From contig NZ_PXYK01000005.1 of the NCBI RefSeq assembly GCF_003012745.1, positions 62,001-126,000 of the forward strand: DNA of 64,000 nt, written 5' to 3'. Positions 48,422-56,049 of the stretch are shown here, piece by piece. The notes beneath the pieces were generated by a model, which was given only the letters and a program-made list of their open reading frames with translations, had not been told where the DNA came from and ran no database searches. Position 1 is the first letter of the stretch. Each line of letters starts with the position of its first letter. A program made the position numbers and the translations under genes. The stretch comes from Kumtagia ephedrae (lineage in GTDB: Bacteria; Pseudomonadota; Alphaproteobacteria; Rhizobiales; Rhizobiaceae).

Positions 48422-50868
48422 TCGAATTCGCTCCCGGCAAGGGCTGGCAATCCGAGAAGCCGGCAGTCACGGCCATCAACGAGCGCTGGAACTGGCAGCG
48501 AAGCCCCCAAAGCTCTTATGAGAACGGGATTTGCGAGGCGGCTCGTATCAGGAAAGGAAGGAAGACCCGAACCGGCCGCATCGTTCGCAAAGCAAGGTTC
48601 CAGATCGCCGGACAGCATGAGTGCACCGACACGCGTGTCGATCGGCACGTGCCGATCCTGCCGCTTGCTCCGCACCGGCAGGAGGAGCGTGGGGACAACG
48701 TTCTGCCGCATGAAGCCGCAAAGCACCCCGACCTGCGACCTTGCGCCCTCGCAAGCCGGCCGAGGATGATCAACCGGCCCTGCGAGCTGTGCGTCGGGCA
48801 CATAGTTCTTGTAAAAATCGACAAGGAGGCCCGCGTTTTCGGCCGCCAGCAAGATCGCGTCTTTCTCGGAATTCGCCGCGTCGTCCTTGCGATCGATGAA
48901 GTCGATCTCCTTCATATCCAGCGTTTTCCGGCCGGGCCGGGCCCCCGGCAAAAAGACGTTTACGAGGCGGCCACGAAGAAACCGCTCCAGCGCATAGGGG
49001 CTTGCGAGATTGTAGAGGCCGTTCTTCTCGTCCGGCGGAACCGGAAGCTCGTTCTCGTCCTCGACCTTTGACCCTCCGACCGACATGCCCTGCACGGTCG
49101 GGTTGAGCGACACTGCGAGATAACCCTGGTGTCCCGAGGCAGGCCAGGAAGGACCGCTCTGGTCCGCGATGTTGCGCCACACGGCGAGAGGTGCGGCGTA
49201 GAGGTCGTATACCGCCGAGGTGCCGGCCAGGGCCATCGTGTACAGTTGTTCGGAAGGTGCCTCTCGTTGCAGGCCCAACCGCCCCGCATCGATTCTCAGC
49301 TTGAGCCCCGGCCGCAGCCCGAACATGCGCGTCGGCCGGTTGAAGTCGTGCGCATGCGCCAGCAGTCCGTCGAAATCGCGCGGCAGGTTTTCGAGCGCGG
49401 TTTCGCCGGCGCCTCGAACGAAAGCCGCCGCCTTGCTCCTCTCGGCCTCGACACCGGACTCCGCGTTCTTACCGGCCTGCTGCGGCAGGCATTTCGCCAG
49501 CGCGGACCAGAAATCGGTGGTCCCCGTTTCGGTGAGCAGCAGCCCGGACAGAAGCTCGTCGATGCGGAGGCGGACGCGCCAGTATTCCGGAACCCCGTAG
49601 CCCGCCGCCCGCCGCCTGATTTCCGCGGGTGTCTTTCCGGCACCGGCCTTCGCCGATCCTTCGCCGTCCGTGCCCTCGATGACCGCCAGCGTTTCGGCAG
49701 GCGGCGGTGTTCCGGCGGAAGAGACGACGAGCACCGGCCCGACCGTGCCCGTCGCCAGTTCCAGCAGCAGGCGAGCCCGGTTCGGCCTGCCCTGGTTGCG
49801 GGTGACCGCAGGCACGACGCGCAGGCGGATGGCGAGGTTGGCTTCGTCGAAGCGCTTTGGGTTCGACGCGGAGCCCGGCTTCGGCGGCCAGGCGGCACTC
49901 GGCTCCAGCGCCGATGCCGATTTCCCGGCATATTGCGACCACGCCGTTTCCGGAAAGGCGCCGGCGAGCGCCAGGCAGGCCGCCTCGCCGCTGTCGTGGA
50001 GCACGATCCGCACCGGCTGCAGCGGTGCGTTGCCGGCGGGGAAGTAGCGCATGCGCGGCTCGAACCTGAGCAGCCGGGCGAAGTCCATGTCCGCCGCAGG
50101 GCCGAGCGCCATCGCTTTCGCGATCAGGTCGATACGCGGGCCGGCCATGCTCGTACCTGAAAAGCGGATCTCCAGCCGCCGGTCGTTGCGCACACGCACG
50201 ACCTTGTCCCTGGCGATTTCGCCCTTGCCTGCGGCAAGAGCCCCGCATGTCGAAGCTCCGCCCGGGGCAGGTGCCGCACCCGCGACATCCTCGACGCCGC
50301 ACCACCAGGGATCGGCGCCGCCGCGTCCCTCTACGGCGATGGCGGGAGCCCAGCCGAGCCTGGCCTTGACCAGGCGCGAGAACGCCTGGGCGGCGGCATG
50401 GCCGCGCTCGTAGGACAGCCGGTAATTGCGCTCCGCATTGCCGGTCGCGTCGGCATGGCCGATGAAGCGGAATCCGGCGCTCGCGGCGGCCGTCCCGCTC
50501 GACCGGGAGGTGCTGGCGGCCGCGGCGAAGAGGTCGGCAAGCAGCCGCAGGCAGGTCGTCTCATGCGTCGCCAGTCGTTCTTCCCCGACCGGAAAGGTCA
50601 GCTTCGGGTCGCCGGAGAAATAGCCGTTGAGCTCTGCGAGCGAGACAAAGAAGGAATCGACGGAGCTGAAGTCGAACCGTTCGTCCTTCTGAGCTGCCCC
50701 GCCCTTGCCGGCTTCCGGTGCCGGGTTCCCGAGTTCCGCCGCCAGACGGACGGTGGCGGGACAAAGCTCTTTCGCGCTGGATGCGGCGGGCGCCTCGGAT
50801 CCAGCAAAGCAAAACGCCAGCGCGAACAGCATTCGCACCAAGCAGCGCACGGAAACACCCCCACCCAT
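48415..50868 (-). CDS. Exported protein with OmpA-like domain, first gene of the giant-protein operon
   Basis: An 817-aa protein with a hydrophobic signal near residues 9-29 (LVRMLFALAFCFAGSEAPAA). Residues about 90-187 contain an OmpA/MotB-like peptidoglycan-binding core, FRFIGHADATGNAERNYRLSYERG, with the conserved GHAD and Arg. The remaining 600 residues are unrecognised and include many short beta and charged segments with scattered cysteines (CGVEDV, CLPQQ, CEGARSQVGVLCGF). The ATG at 50868 is used; a GTG six codons later also fits. The stop overlaps the giant gene, so the two are coupled. It probably anchors the system to the cell wall. Confidence 0.82.
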   Translation of the reverse strand: MGGGVSVRCLVRMLFALAFCFAGSEAPAASSAKELCPATVRLAAELGNPAPEAGKGGAAQKDERFDFSSVDSFFVSLAELNGYFSGDPKLTFPVGEERLATHETTCLRLLADLFAAAASTSRSSGTAAASAGFRFIGHADATGNAERNYRLSYERGHAAAQAFSRLVKARLGWAPAIAVEGRGGADPWWCGVEDVAGAAPAPGGASTCGALAAGKGEIARDKVVRVRNDRRLEIRFSGTSMAGPRIDLIAKAMALGPAADMDFARLLRFEPRMRYFPAGNAPLQPVRIVLHDSGEAACLALAGAFPETAWSQYAGKSASALEPSAAWPPKPGSASNPKRFDEANLAIRLRVVPAVTRNQGRPNRARLLLELATGTVGPVLVVSSAGTPPPAETLAVIEGTDGEGSAKAGAGKTPAEIRRRAAGYGVPEYWRVRLRIDELLSGLLLTETGTTDFWSALAKCLPQQAGKNAESGVEAERSKAAAFVRGAGETALENLPRDFDGLLAHAHDFNRPTRMFGLRPGLKLRIDAGRLGLQREAPSEQLYTMALAGTSAVYDLYAAPLAVWRNIADQSGPSWPASGHQGYLAVSLNPTVQGMSVGGSKVEDENELPVPPDEKNGLYNLASPYALERFLRGRLVNVFLPGARPGRKTLDMKEIDFIDRKDDAANSEKDAILLAAENAGLLVDFYKNYVPDAQLAGPVDHPRPACEGARSQVGVLCGFMRQNVVPTLLLPVRSKRQDRHVPIDTRVGALMLSGDLEPCFANDAAGSGLPSFPDTSRLANPVLIRALGASLPVPALVDGRDCRLLGLPALAGSEFEW

Positions 50869-50905
50869 CTTTGCTTGCTTGCAGAGACGTTAACGAACTC
50901 TCGCA

Positions 50906-50934
50906 AAAGTTGCAACAATAAAATCTACAACTTT
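50906..50934. promoter_or_regulatory. AT-rich inverted repeat upstream of the giant-protein operon
   Basis: AAAGTTG and CAACTTT arms with a 15-base AT-rich centre, 38 bases upstream of the OmpA-domain gene, in a 168-bp gap that is far lower in GC than its surroundings. It is the only clear candidate promoter or operator for the 15-kb operon. No regulator gene is adjacent. Confidence 0.35.
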
Positions 50935-51036
50935 AAAGAGATATACTTTGCGCAAGAGATCGGCCGGCCGGACAAACCCACGGGAGGAGTATCCAGCCCG
51001 CTTTGTCGACGACGATGCAGCCGCGGCTGCGGCCGG

Positions 51037-51840
51037 CTATGGCTGGACTGAGGCCAGCGTGCCGTAGAGGTCTGGCCGCCGGTCGCGGAGATAGGGGTTG
51101 AGCTGCCGCGAGCGCTCGAGTGCCGCGCGATCGAGATCGGCGAAGACGAGCTCTTCGCCCCGGCCGGCGCGCGCCAGCTCCGAGCCGTCGGGTCCGACGA
51201 CGCAGCTCAGCCCGCAATAGTCGAACGGCGCCTCGCGGCCGCAGCGGTTCGCATAGGCGACGAACATCTGGTTCTCATAGGCGCGCGCCGGCACGATGGT
51301 ACGCGCCACCACGTCGAAAGGCTGCATCAGCGCCGTCGGCACGATCGCCAGGTCGGCGCCCCGCAGCGCGAGCGTCCGCACCGCTTCCGGGAATTCGACG
51401 TCGTAGCAGATCAGCAGCCCTGCCTTCAGCCCGCCGATCTCGAAGACTCCGGGCGCGGCATCCCCGGCGAAAAACTGGGCGCGGTCGACGTCGCCGAACA
51501 GATGCGTCTTGCGGTAGCTGGCGAGCACGGCGCCATCGGCCCCGATCGCCACCGCCGCGTTGTAGACCTGGGCCCCATCGCGCTCGGGGAACCCGAAGAC
51601 GAGCGCGATGCCGGTCTCCGCTGCAATCCTCCGGGCCTCGCCAATCGAGGCGCCGCCGACCGGCTCGGCCAGCCGGCCGACGGCTTCGGCACCGATGGCG
51701 TAGCCGGTGAGGAAGAGTTCCGGCGCGACCAGCAGTTCCGCCCCGCCGGCGCGCGCCTCGCCGGCTGTGCGTGCCAGCAGCGCGAGGTTGCCCTGCGGCG
51801 TGTCGGCTCGTGCAGGTCCCTGGAAGCAGGCAATGCGCAT
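51037..51840 (-). CDS. Carbon-nitrogen hydrolase (nitrilase superfamily)
   Basis: A 267-aa amidase of the nitrilase superfamily. The catalytic triad is visible: Glu41 in APELF, Lys111 in YRKTHLF and Cys145 in LLICYDVEFPE. These enzymes hydrolyse amides such as N-carbamoyl-D-amino acids, agmatine derivatives or omega-amides. The start at 51840 (MRIACFQG) matches the family; a frame running to 51903 adds an unlikely Arg-rich leader. It stands alone on the minus strand, divergent from the metal ATPase, and its substrate is not evident. Confidence 0.88.
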   Translation of the reverse strand: MRIACFQGPARADTPQGNLALLARTAGEARAGGAELLVAPELFLTGYAIGAEAVGRLAEPVGGASIGEARRIAAETGIALVFGFPERDGAQVYNAAVAIGADGAVLASYRKTHLFGDVDRAQFFAGDAAPGVFEIGGLKAGLLICYDVEFPEAVRTLALRGADLAIVPTALMQPFDVVARTIVPARAYENQMFVAYANRCGREAPFDYCGLSCVVGPDGSELARAGRGEELVFADLDRAALERSRQLNPYLRDRRPDLYGTLASVQP

Positions 51841-51921
51841 GGTGGTGTCCCGCATGAAAAGCCGTAGCACTGTTGGCCGCGGCCGGCGGAAAGGCAATCG
51901 CAAACCACGGCAAGAATCCGC

Positions 51922-51952
51922 TTGTTCCTCTAGTTGCTAGAGGAATTATCCT
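51922..51952 (+). promoter_or_regulatory. MerR-type promoter of the metal ATPase
   Basis: A perfect dyad CCTCTAG TTG CTAGAGG at 51927-51943 lies between a possible -35 TTGTTC (51922) and -10 TATCCT (51947), separated by 19 bases. The over-long spacer with a centred dyad is the hallmark of MerR-activated metal-efflux promoters. The gene at 54740 encodes the likely regulator. Confidence 0.75.
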
Positions 51953-51983
51953 GCCTCCGAATGATGAATCTGGAAGGCACAAA

Positions 51984-54245
51984 ATGACTGAAGCGGTTGA
52001 ACGGAGCCGATTCAAGGTCGCGGGCATGGACTGCGCCGGCTGCGCCAAAAAGATCGACACGGCGGCCCGGCGCGTCGACGGCGTCACCGACGTCTCGGTC
52101 TCGGTGACCGCGGGCACCATGACGGTCGAACACCGTCCCGACATCGACCTGCCGGGGCTGGCCAGACGCATCGAAGGGCTGGGCTACAAGGTCTCGGCCC
52201 TTTCCCTCCCGCCGCTCCCCGCGCCCGCTCAGGCGGAAGAAGCGCATGGCGCCTGCTGCGGCCATGACCATAGCCATCATGGTCACCAGCCCCAGCACGG
52301 GAAGGACGCACAGCACAATCATGCAGCGGACCGAGCGCCCGGCGCCAAGGCCGCGCCGCATGTGCACGGCACCGAGGAAAACCCGTGGTGGAGGAGCGCC
52401 AAGGCGCGGCTGACGATCCTGTGCGGGCTGGCGCTCGCCGCCGCCTTCCTGCTCGCAAAACTCGTGCCGGAGACGGCATCCTGGGCCTTCGTCGCCGCCA
52501 TGGCGGTGGGATTGGCGCCGATCGCCCGGCGCGCCGTCATGGCTGCCGTCAACGGCTCTCCCTTCACTATCGAGGCGCTGATGACCATCGCCGCCGCCGG
52601 CGCCGTCGTCATCGGCGCGACGGAAGAGGCGGCGGCCGTCGTGTTCCTCTTCCTCGTCGGCGAGCTGCTGGAAGGCGTCGCCGCCAGCCGTGCCCGCGCC
52701 GGCATCAAGGCGCTCGCAAGGCTGGTCCCCAGGACCGCGCTGCTGGAAACCGGCGGCCGGACGGCGGAGGTGCCGGCGGAAACCCTCGAGGTCGGCGCCA
52801 CCATCCTGGTGCGCCCCGGCGACCGCATGCCGGCCGACGGCACGATCCTCACCGGCCAGGGCGCGCTCGACGAGTCGCCCGTCACCGGCGAGTCGGTGCC
52901 GGTGCGCAAGGCGCCGGGCGACCCGGTCTTTGCCGGCACCATCAACCTGGATGCGGCGATCCGCGTGGAGGTGACAGCGGCCGCCGCCGACAACACCATC
53001 GCCCGCATCATCCGCCTGGTCGAGGAGGCGCAGGAATCGAAGGCGCCGACCGAGCGCTTCATCGACCGGTTCTCGGCCTGGTACACGCCGGGCGTCATGG
53101 TGGTCGCAGCACTTGTCGCCATCGTGCCGCCGCTGGGCTTCGGTCAGGACTGGGCGGAATGGATCTACAAGGGTCTCGCGGTGCTGCTGATCGGCTGCCC
53201 CTGCGCGCTGGTCATCTCGACCCCGGCGGCGATCGCCGCGGGCCTGTCCGCCGGAGCCCGCCGAGGCCTGCTGATGAAGGGCGGCGCCGTGCTGGAGACG
53301 CTGGGAAAGATCACCAGGGTCGCCTTCGACAAGACCGGTACCCTCACGGAGGGCAAGCCGAAAGTGACCGACATCGTCGCCGCCGGGCATTCCGAGGCCG
53401 AGACGCTGCGGCTTGCCGCCGGCCTGGAGGTCGGCTCCAGCCATCCGCTGGCGCAGGCGATCCTGGCCGAGGCGCGCCGGCGCGCCGTCGAGCCGAGCGC
53501 GGCCACCGACGCCACCGCGATCGGCGGCGAAGGCGTGGCCGGCACCGTCGGGGACGTCGAACTCTTCCTCGGCTCGCCGCAGGCGGCAGAGAAGCGCGCA
53601 GGGCTGCCGCGGCAGCTTCGTGAAGCCATCAGCCGGCTGAACGACGAGGGCAAGTCGGTGTCGGTGCTGCTCGCCGGCGGCGCCGTCGCCGGCGCCATCG
53701 CCATGCGCGACGAGCCGCGCGACGATGCCCGCCAGGGCATAGAAGCGCTCGGCCGGCTCGGCGTCGGCGCGCTCATGCTCACCGGCGACAACAGGCGCAC
53801 CGCAGCGGCGATCGCCTCGGGCCTGGGGCTGGAGCCGCGCGCCGAGCTGCTGCCGCGGGACAAGCAGCGCATCGTCGGCGAGTTGCGCCGGGCCGGCGAG
53901 CGTGTCGCCAAGGTCGGCGACGGCATCAACGACGCGCCGGCGCTCGCCGCCGCCGATGTCGGCATCGCCATGAGCGGCGGCACCGACGTCGCGCTGGAGA
54001 CGGCCGACGCCGCCATCCTGCACGGCCGGGTGACGGACGTCGCCGCCATGGTCGCCCTCTCCCGCGCGACGATGGCCAACATCCGCCAGAACATCGCCAT
54101 CTCGCTCGGCCTGAAGGCGGTGTTCCTGGTCACCACCGTGATCGGCGTCACCGGCCTGTGGCCCGCCATCCTCGCCGACACCGGCGCCACCGTGATCGTC
54201 ACCGCCAACGCCATGCGGCTGCTCGGCTGGCGGGGGCTGAGGTGA
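51984..54245 (+). CDS. Heavy-metal P1B-type ATPase (Zn/Cd/Pb efflux, ZntA/CadA-like)
   Basis: A 753-aa efflux pump in the inner membrane. The N-terminal HMA domain has GMDCAGC (Cys17, Cys20). A His-rich stretch of about 40 residues (HDHSHHGHQPQHGK) follows at about 86-125. The transport site is Cys405-Pro-Cys407, the phosphorylated Asp449 is in DKTGTLTEG, and the hinge is GDGINDAP. Cys-Pro-Cys with a His-rich N-terminus and a MerR-type regulator points to Zn, Cd or Pb rather than copper. The start at 51984 has GGAAGG upstream, and the promoter carries a MerR dyad. Confidence 0.93.
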   Translation: MTEAVERSRFKVAGMDCAGCAKKIDTAARRVDGVTDVSVSVTAGTMTVEHRPDIDLPGLARRIEGLGYKVSALSLPPLPAPAQAEEAHGACCGHDHSHHGHQPQHGKDAQHNHAADRAPGAKAAPHVHGTEENPWWRSAKARLTILCGLALAAAFLLAKLVPETASWAFVAAMAVGLAPIARRAVMAAVNGSPFTIEALMTIAAAGAVVIGATEEAAAVVFLFLVGELLEGVAASRARAGIKALARLVPRTALLETGGRTAEVPAETLEVGATILVRPGDRMPADGTILTGQGALDESPVTGESVPVRKAPGDPVFAGTINLDAAIRVEVTAAAADNTIARIIRLVEEAQESKAPTERFIDRFSAWYTPGVMVVAALVAIVPPLGFGQDWAEWIYKGLAVLLIGCPCALVISTPAAIAAGLSAGARRGLLMKGGAVLETLGKITRVAFDKTGTLTEGKPKVTDIVAAGHSEAETLRLAAGLEVGSSHPLAQAILAEARRRAVEPSAATDATAIGGEGVAGTVGDVELFLGSPQAAEKRAGLPRQLREAISRLNDEGKSVSVLLAGGAVAGAIAMRDEPRDDARQGIEALGRLGVGALMLTGDNRRTAAAIASGLGLEPRAELLPRDKQRIVGELRRAGERVAKVGDGINDAPALAAADVGIAMSGGTDVALETADAAILHGRVTDVAAMVALSRATMANIRQNIAISLGLKAVFLVTTVIGVTGLWPAILADTGATVIVTANAMRLLGWRGLR

Positions 54246-54415
54246 ACGAGGTCAATGGCAAGGCAATCGCCTGACAGTTGGTGCTGCCCCTTATCCCAGC
54301 CCTCCTCCCGTAAACGGGAGGGCTATCGCATATCAGTTTACCCCCACCCCTAGCCCCTCCCCACAAGGGGGAGGGGGACGTGCTGGGTTGTATCGGAGCG
54401 GCAGGCAGCTCTGCG

Positions 54416-54559
54416 TCGTCATTCCGGGGCCGCGCAGCGGAACCCGGAATCCAGAGTGCCGACGCTGCTCGAGATTCCTGGATATTTGCGAGGTCTCGCT
54501 TCTCCTTCGACACCAACGCTCTGGATTCCGGGTTCCGCTGCGCGGCCCCGGAATGACGA
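54416..54559. repeat. Perfect 41-bp inverted repeat
   Basis: The arm at 54416-54456 begins TCGTCATTCCGGGGCCGCG and is repeated exactly as its reverse complement at 54519-54559, with a 62-base loop. This TCGTCATTCCGGGGC / GGAATCCAGAG type of element looks like a mobile palindromic repeat rather than a terminator. No coding capacity. Confidence 0.85.
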
Positions 54560-54708
54560 TCCTCATCGGCATATGCGATTGCCATGCCCTTGTGGGGAGC
54601 GGCTAGAAGTGGGGGTGCGAGGCCACCCAATTCCTTACCGGCTGCCTCAAGCGATTGCCCGGATCGTCACGCGGACACATCTTGACGGCCACCCGCCGCC
54701 GCACCAAT

Positions 54709-54723
54709 CTCTAGTCTCTAGAG
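54709..54723. promoter_or_regulatory. MerR dyad upstream of the regulator gene
   Basis: CTCTAG TCT CTAGAG is a perfect dyad with a 3-base centre, matching the inner six bases of each arm in the ATPase promoter dyad. It ends 16 bases before the regulator start. It implies that the MerR protein also controls its own synthesis. Confidence 0.7.
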
Positions 54724-54739
54724 CAATGGAGTTTTCGCC

Positions 54740-55153
54740 ATGCTGACGATCGGCGATCTGTCCCGCGCGACCGGCGTCAAGGTTCCGACCATCCGCTATT
54801 ACGAGCAGATGGGGCTGATGACCGAGCCGGAACGCTCGGAGGGCAACCAGCGGCGCTACACCCGCACGGAGCGGGAGCGCCTGTCCTTCATAAAACATGC
54901 GCGCGAACTCGGGCTGACCATCGAGGCGATCCGCGAGCTGATCGATCTCAGCCGCCATCCCGAGCGGCCTTGCGGCGAGGCCGACCGCATCGCCGCCGAG
55001 CAGCTCGACGCCGTGCGCGAGAAGATCGCCAAACTGCGCCGGCTGGAGAACGAGCTGGAGCGCATCGCCACCCATTGCGGCGGCGACACCGTTCGCGACT
55101 GCTACGTCATCCGCGCGCTCGCCGACCACGATCTCTGCGGCAGCGAGCATTGA
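54740..55153 (+). CDS. MerR-family heavy-metal regulator (ZntR/CadR-like)
   Basis: A 137-aa regulator. Residues 1-70 are the MerR winged helix (TIGDLSRATGVKVPTIRYYEQMGLM, then RRYTRTERERLSFI). A dimerisation helix follows at about 80-112. Metal-site cysteines are Cys78, Cys113, Cys121 and Cys133 with His112 and His130, close to the ZntR arrangement. On metal binding it would twist the 19-base-spacer promoter of the upstream ATPase. It has its own promoter dyad at 54709 and is the last gene of this pair. Confidence 0.88.
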   Translation: MLTIGDLSRATGVKVPTIRYYEQMGLMTEPERSEGNQRRYTRTERERLSFIKHARELGLTIEAIRELIDLSRHPERPCGEADRIAAEQLDAVREKIAKLRRLENELERIATHCGGDTVRDCYVIRALADHDLCGSEH

Positions 55154-55172
55154 CAGGCAGGCGGAACCGCAG

Positions 55173-55249
55173 GGGACAGTTTACTTTCTTTCCGCAGAAA
55201 AGCGGTGGCGCTTCAAGGCTGGCGCGGGCGGAAAAAAGTAAACTGTCCC
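55173..55249. repeat. Inverted repeat with GGGACAGTTTAC ends (REP/MITE-like)
   Basis: GGGACAGTTTACTTT at 55173 and AAAGTAAACTGTCCC at the far end, with CCGC/GCGG following inside, give arms of about 22 bp differing by one base. From memory such GGGACAGTTTAC ends are common on REP-associated transposase elements. No transposase gene is present, so this is a non-autonomous copy. Confidence 0.7.
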
Positions 55250-55288
55250 GGCACTTACCGCCGTTCGGATCATCATCTGTTCGGCTCG

Positions 55289-55513
55289 GCCGGAGCATTT
55301 CGCCACTGGTACGGCATGGATCCTAGGGTCTCCGCCTCCGCTTCGCTCCGGCTCCGCCCTAGGATGACGAATTCGTCGGACGTCTCCGCCAATCGCCGGC
55401 GTCGGAGACTAGCGGTAAACCCCTTTTGCCTTCGTCATCCTAGGGCGGAGCCGGAGCGAAGCGGAGGCGCAGACCCTAGGATCCATGCCGTGCCGGCGGC
55501 GAAGTGCTCCGGC
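55289..55513. repeat. Long imperfect inverted repeat, about 82-bp arms
   Basis: The arm at 55289-55371 (GCCGGAGCATTTCGCC to CCTAGGATGACGAA) is mirrored at 55431-55513 with a few mismatches. The core TTCGTCATCCTAGGGCGGAG is exact. The loop is 59 bases. It has no coding capacity and looks like another dispersed palindromic element next to the one at 55173. Confidence 0.75.
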
Positions 55514-55737
55514 GGTGCAGAAGCCCGCATCTCCGCCGCATTTCGGCTCGCTCTACGACGGACACGACCTGGAAAAAGGGGATAGTTTTCTTTCCTCCCG
55601 CCGAAAAACGATGCTCGTTCGAAGCCGACGCGAACCAGAAAAGCGAAATCTCCCCGTCACTTGGCCGTTTCCGCTGGCTCGGGCGAACAGGCTTACGGCA
55701 GCGACTTTATCCCCTCCCTTCTCGCTTGGCCTATACT

Positions 55738-55942
55738 TGCGCCTGAAAGCCGCTCCCTTGCGGGAATCTGGTGCGCACCGGGTATCAGGAGGGAGCGTCG
55801 GCGCCGGGTCGGTCGTGCAATCGGTAGCACGGCTGGCGAGAGCTGGAGACCCGGGCCCCAGCCGCGAAGGTCGCGCGAATGCGGGCTAGCGGACGGGCAA
55901 GAACGCCGGCGGGGCGCGGGTCACCGCGCCACGTATTTTATT
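55738..55942 (+). ncRNA. Candidate small RNA
   Basis: About 205 bases between a TATACT -10-like box (55732-55737) and a terminator-like hairpin. The interior can form several stems, for example GTCGTGC pairing with GCACGGC and GCTGG with CCAGC. No -35 element is clear and I recognise no RNA family; it does not carry the 6S, SRP, RNase P or tmRNA signatures I know. Confidence 0.3.
55913..55942 (+). terminator. Intrinsic-terminator-like hairpin
   Basis: GGCGCGG GTCA CCGCGCC, a perfect 7-bp GC stem, followed by ACGTATTTTATT. No coding gene on the plus strand ends here, which is the main support for the small RNA upstream. Confidence 0.5.
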
Positions 55943-56049
55943 AGAGAGGCTCGGCCCCGCGCCCCGCTTCCCGCACTTTCTCAATGGCCAGGCGGCAAAG
56001 GCCGAGCGTGGCGAGGATGAGGCGCGGCTGGAGGGCGCAGCTTATGATG

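Larger units (their letters stand above)
54246..54739. other. Repeat-bearing gap between the ATPase and its regulator
   Basis: A 494-bp interval with no gene. It contains a CTCCCGTAAACGGGAG hairpin near 54305 that shares its core with the element at 1135, a run of C/G-rich tracts to about 54375, the 41-bp inverted repeat at 54416-54559 and the regulator's dyad at 54709. Insertion of these elements has probably separated two genes that were originally closer. Confidence 0.6.
55514..56049. other. Non-coding stretch before the amidohydrolase
   Basis: About 535 bp with no gene I can support. It starts with another GGGGATAGTTTTCTTTCC element, then has a TATACT box at 55732, a structured GC-rich region and an intrinsic-terminator-like hairpin at 55913. 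These suggest a plus-strand small RNA, described separately. Confidence 0.5.

Noticed and set aside
35651-50868. Interpreting the giant-protein operon as a type VI, contractile-injection or two-partner secretion system
   Set aside because: No sheath, tube, baseplate, VgrG, ClpV, TpsB or TcA-like component is encoded. An OmpA domain and a Tlde1-like domain alone are not enough.
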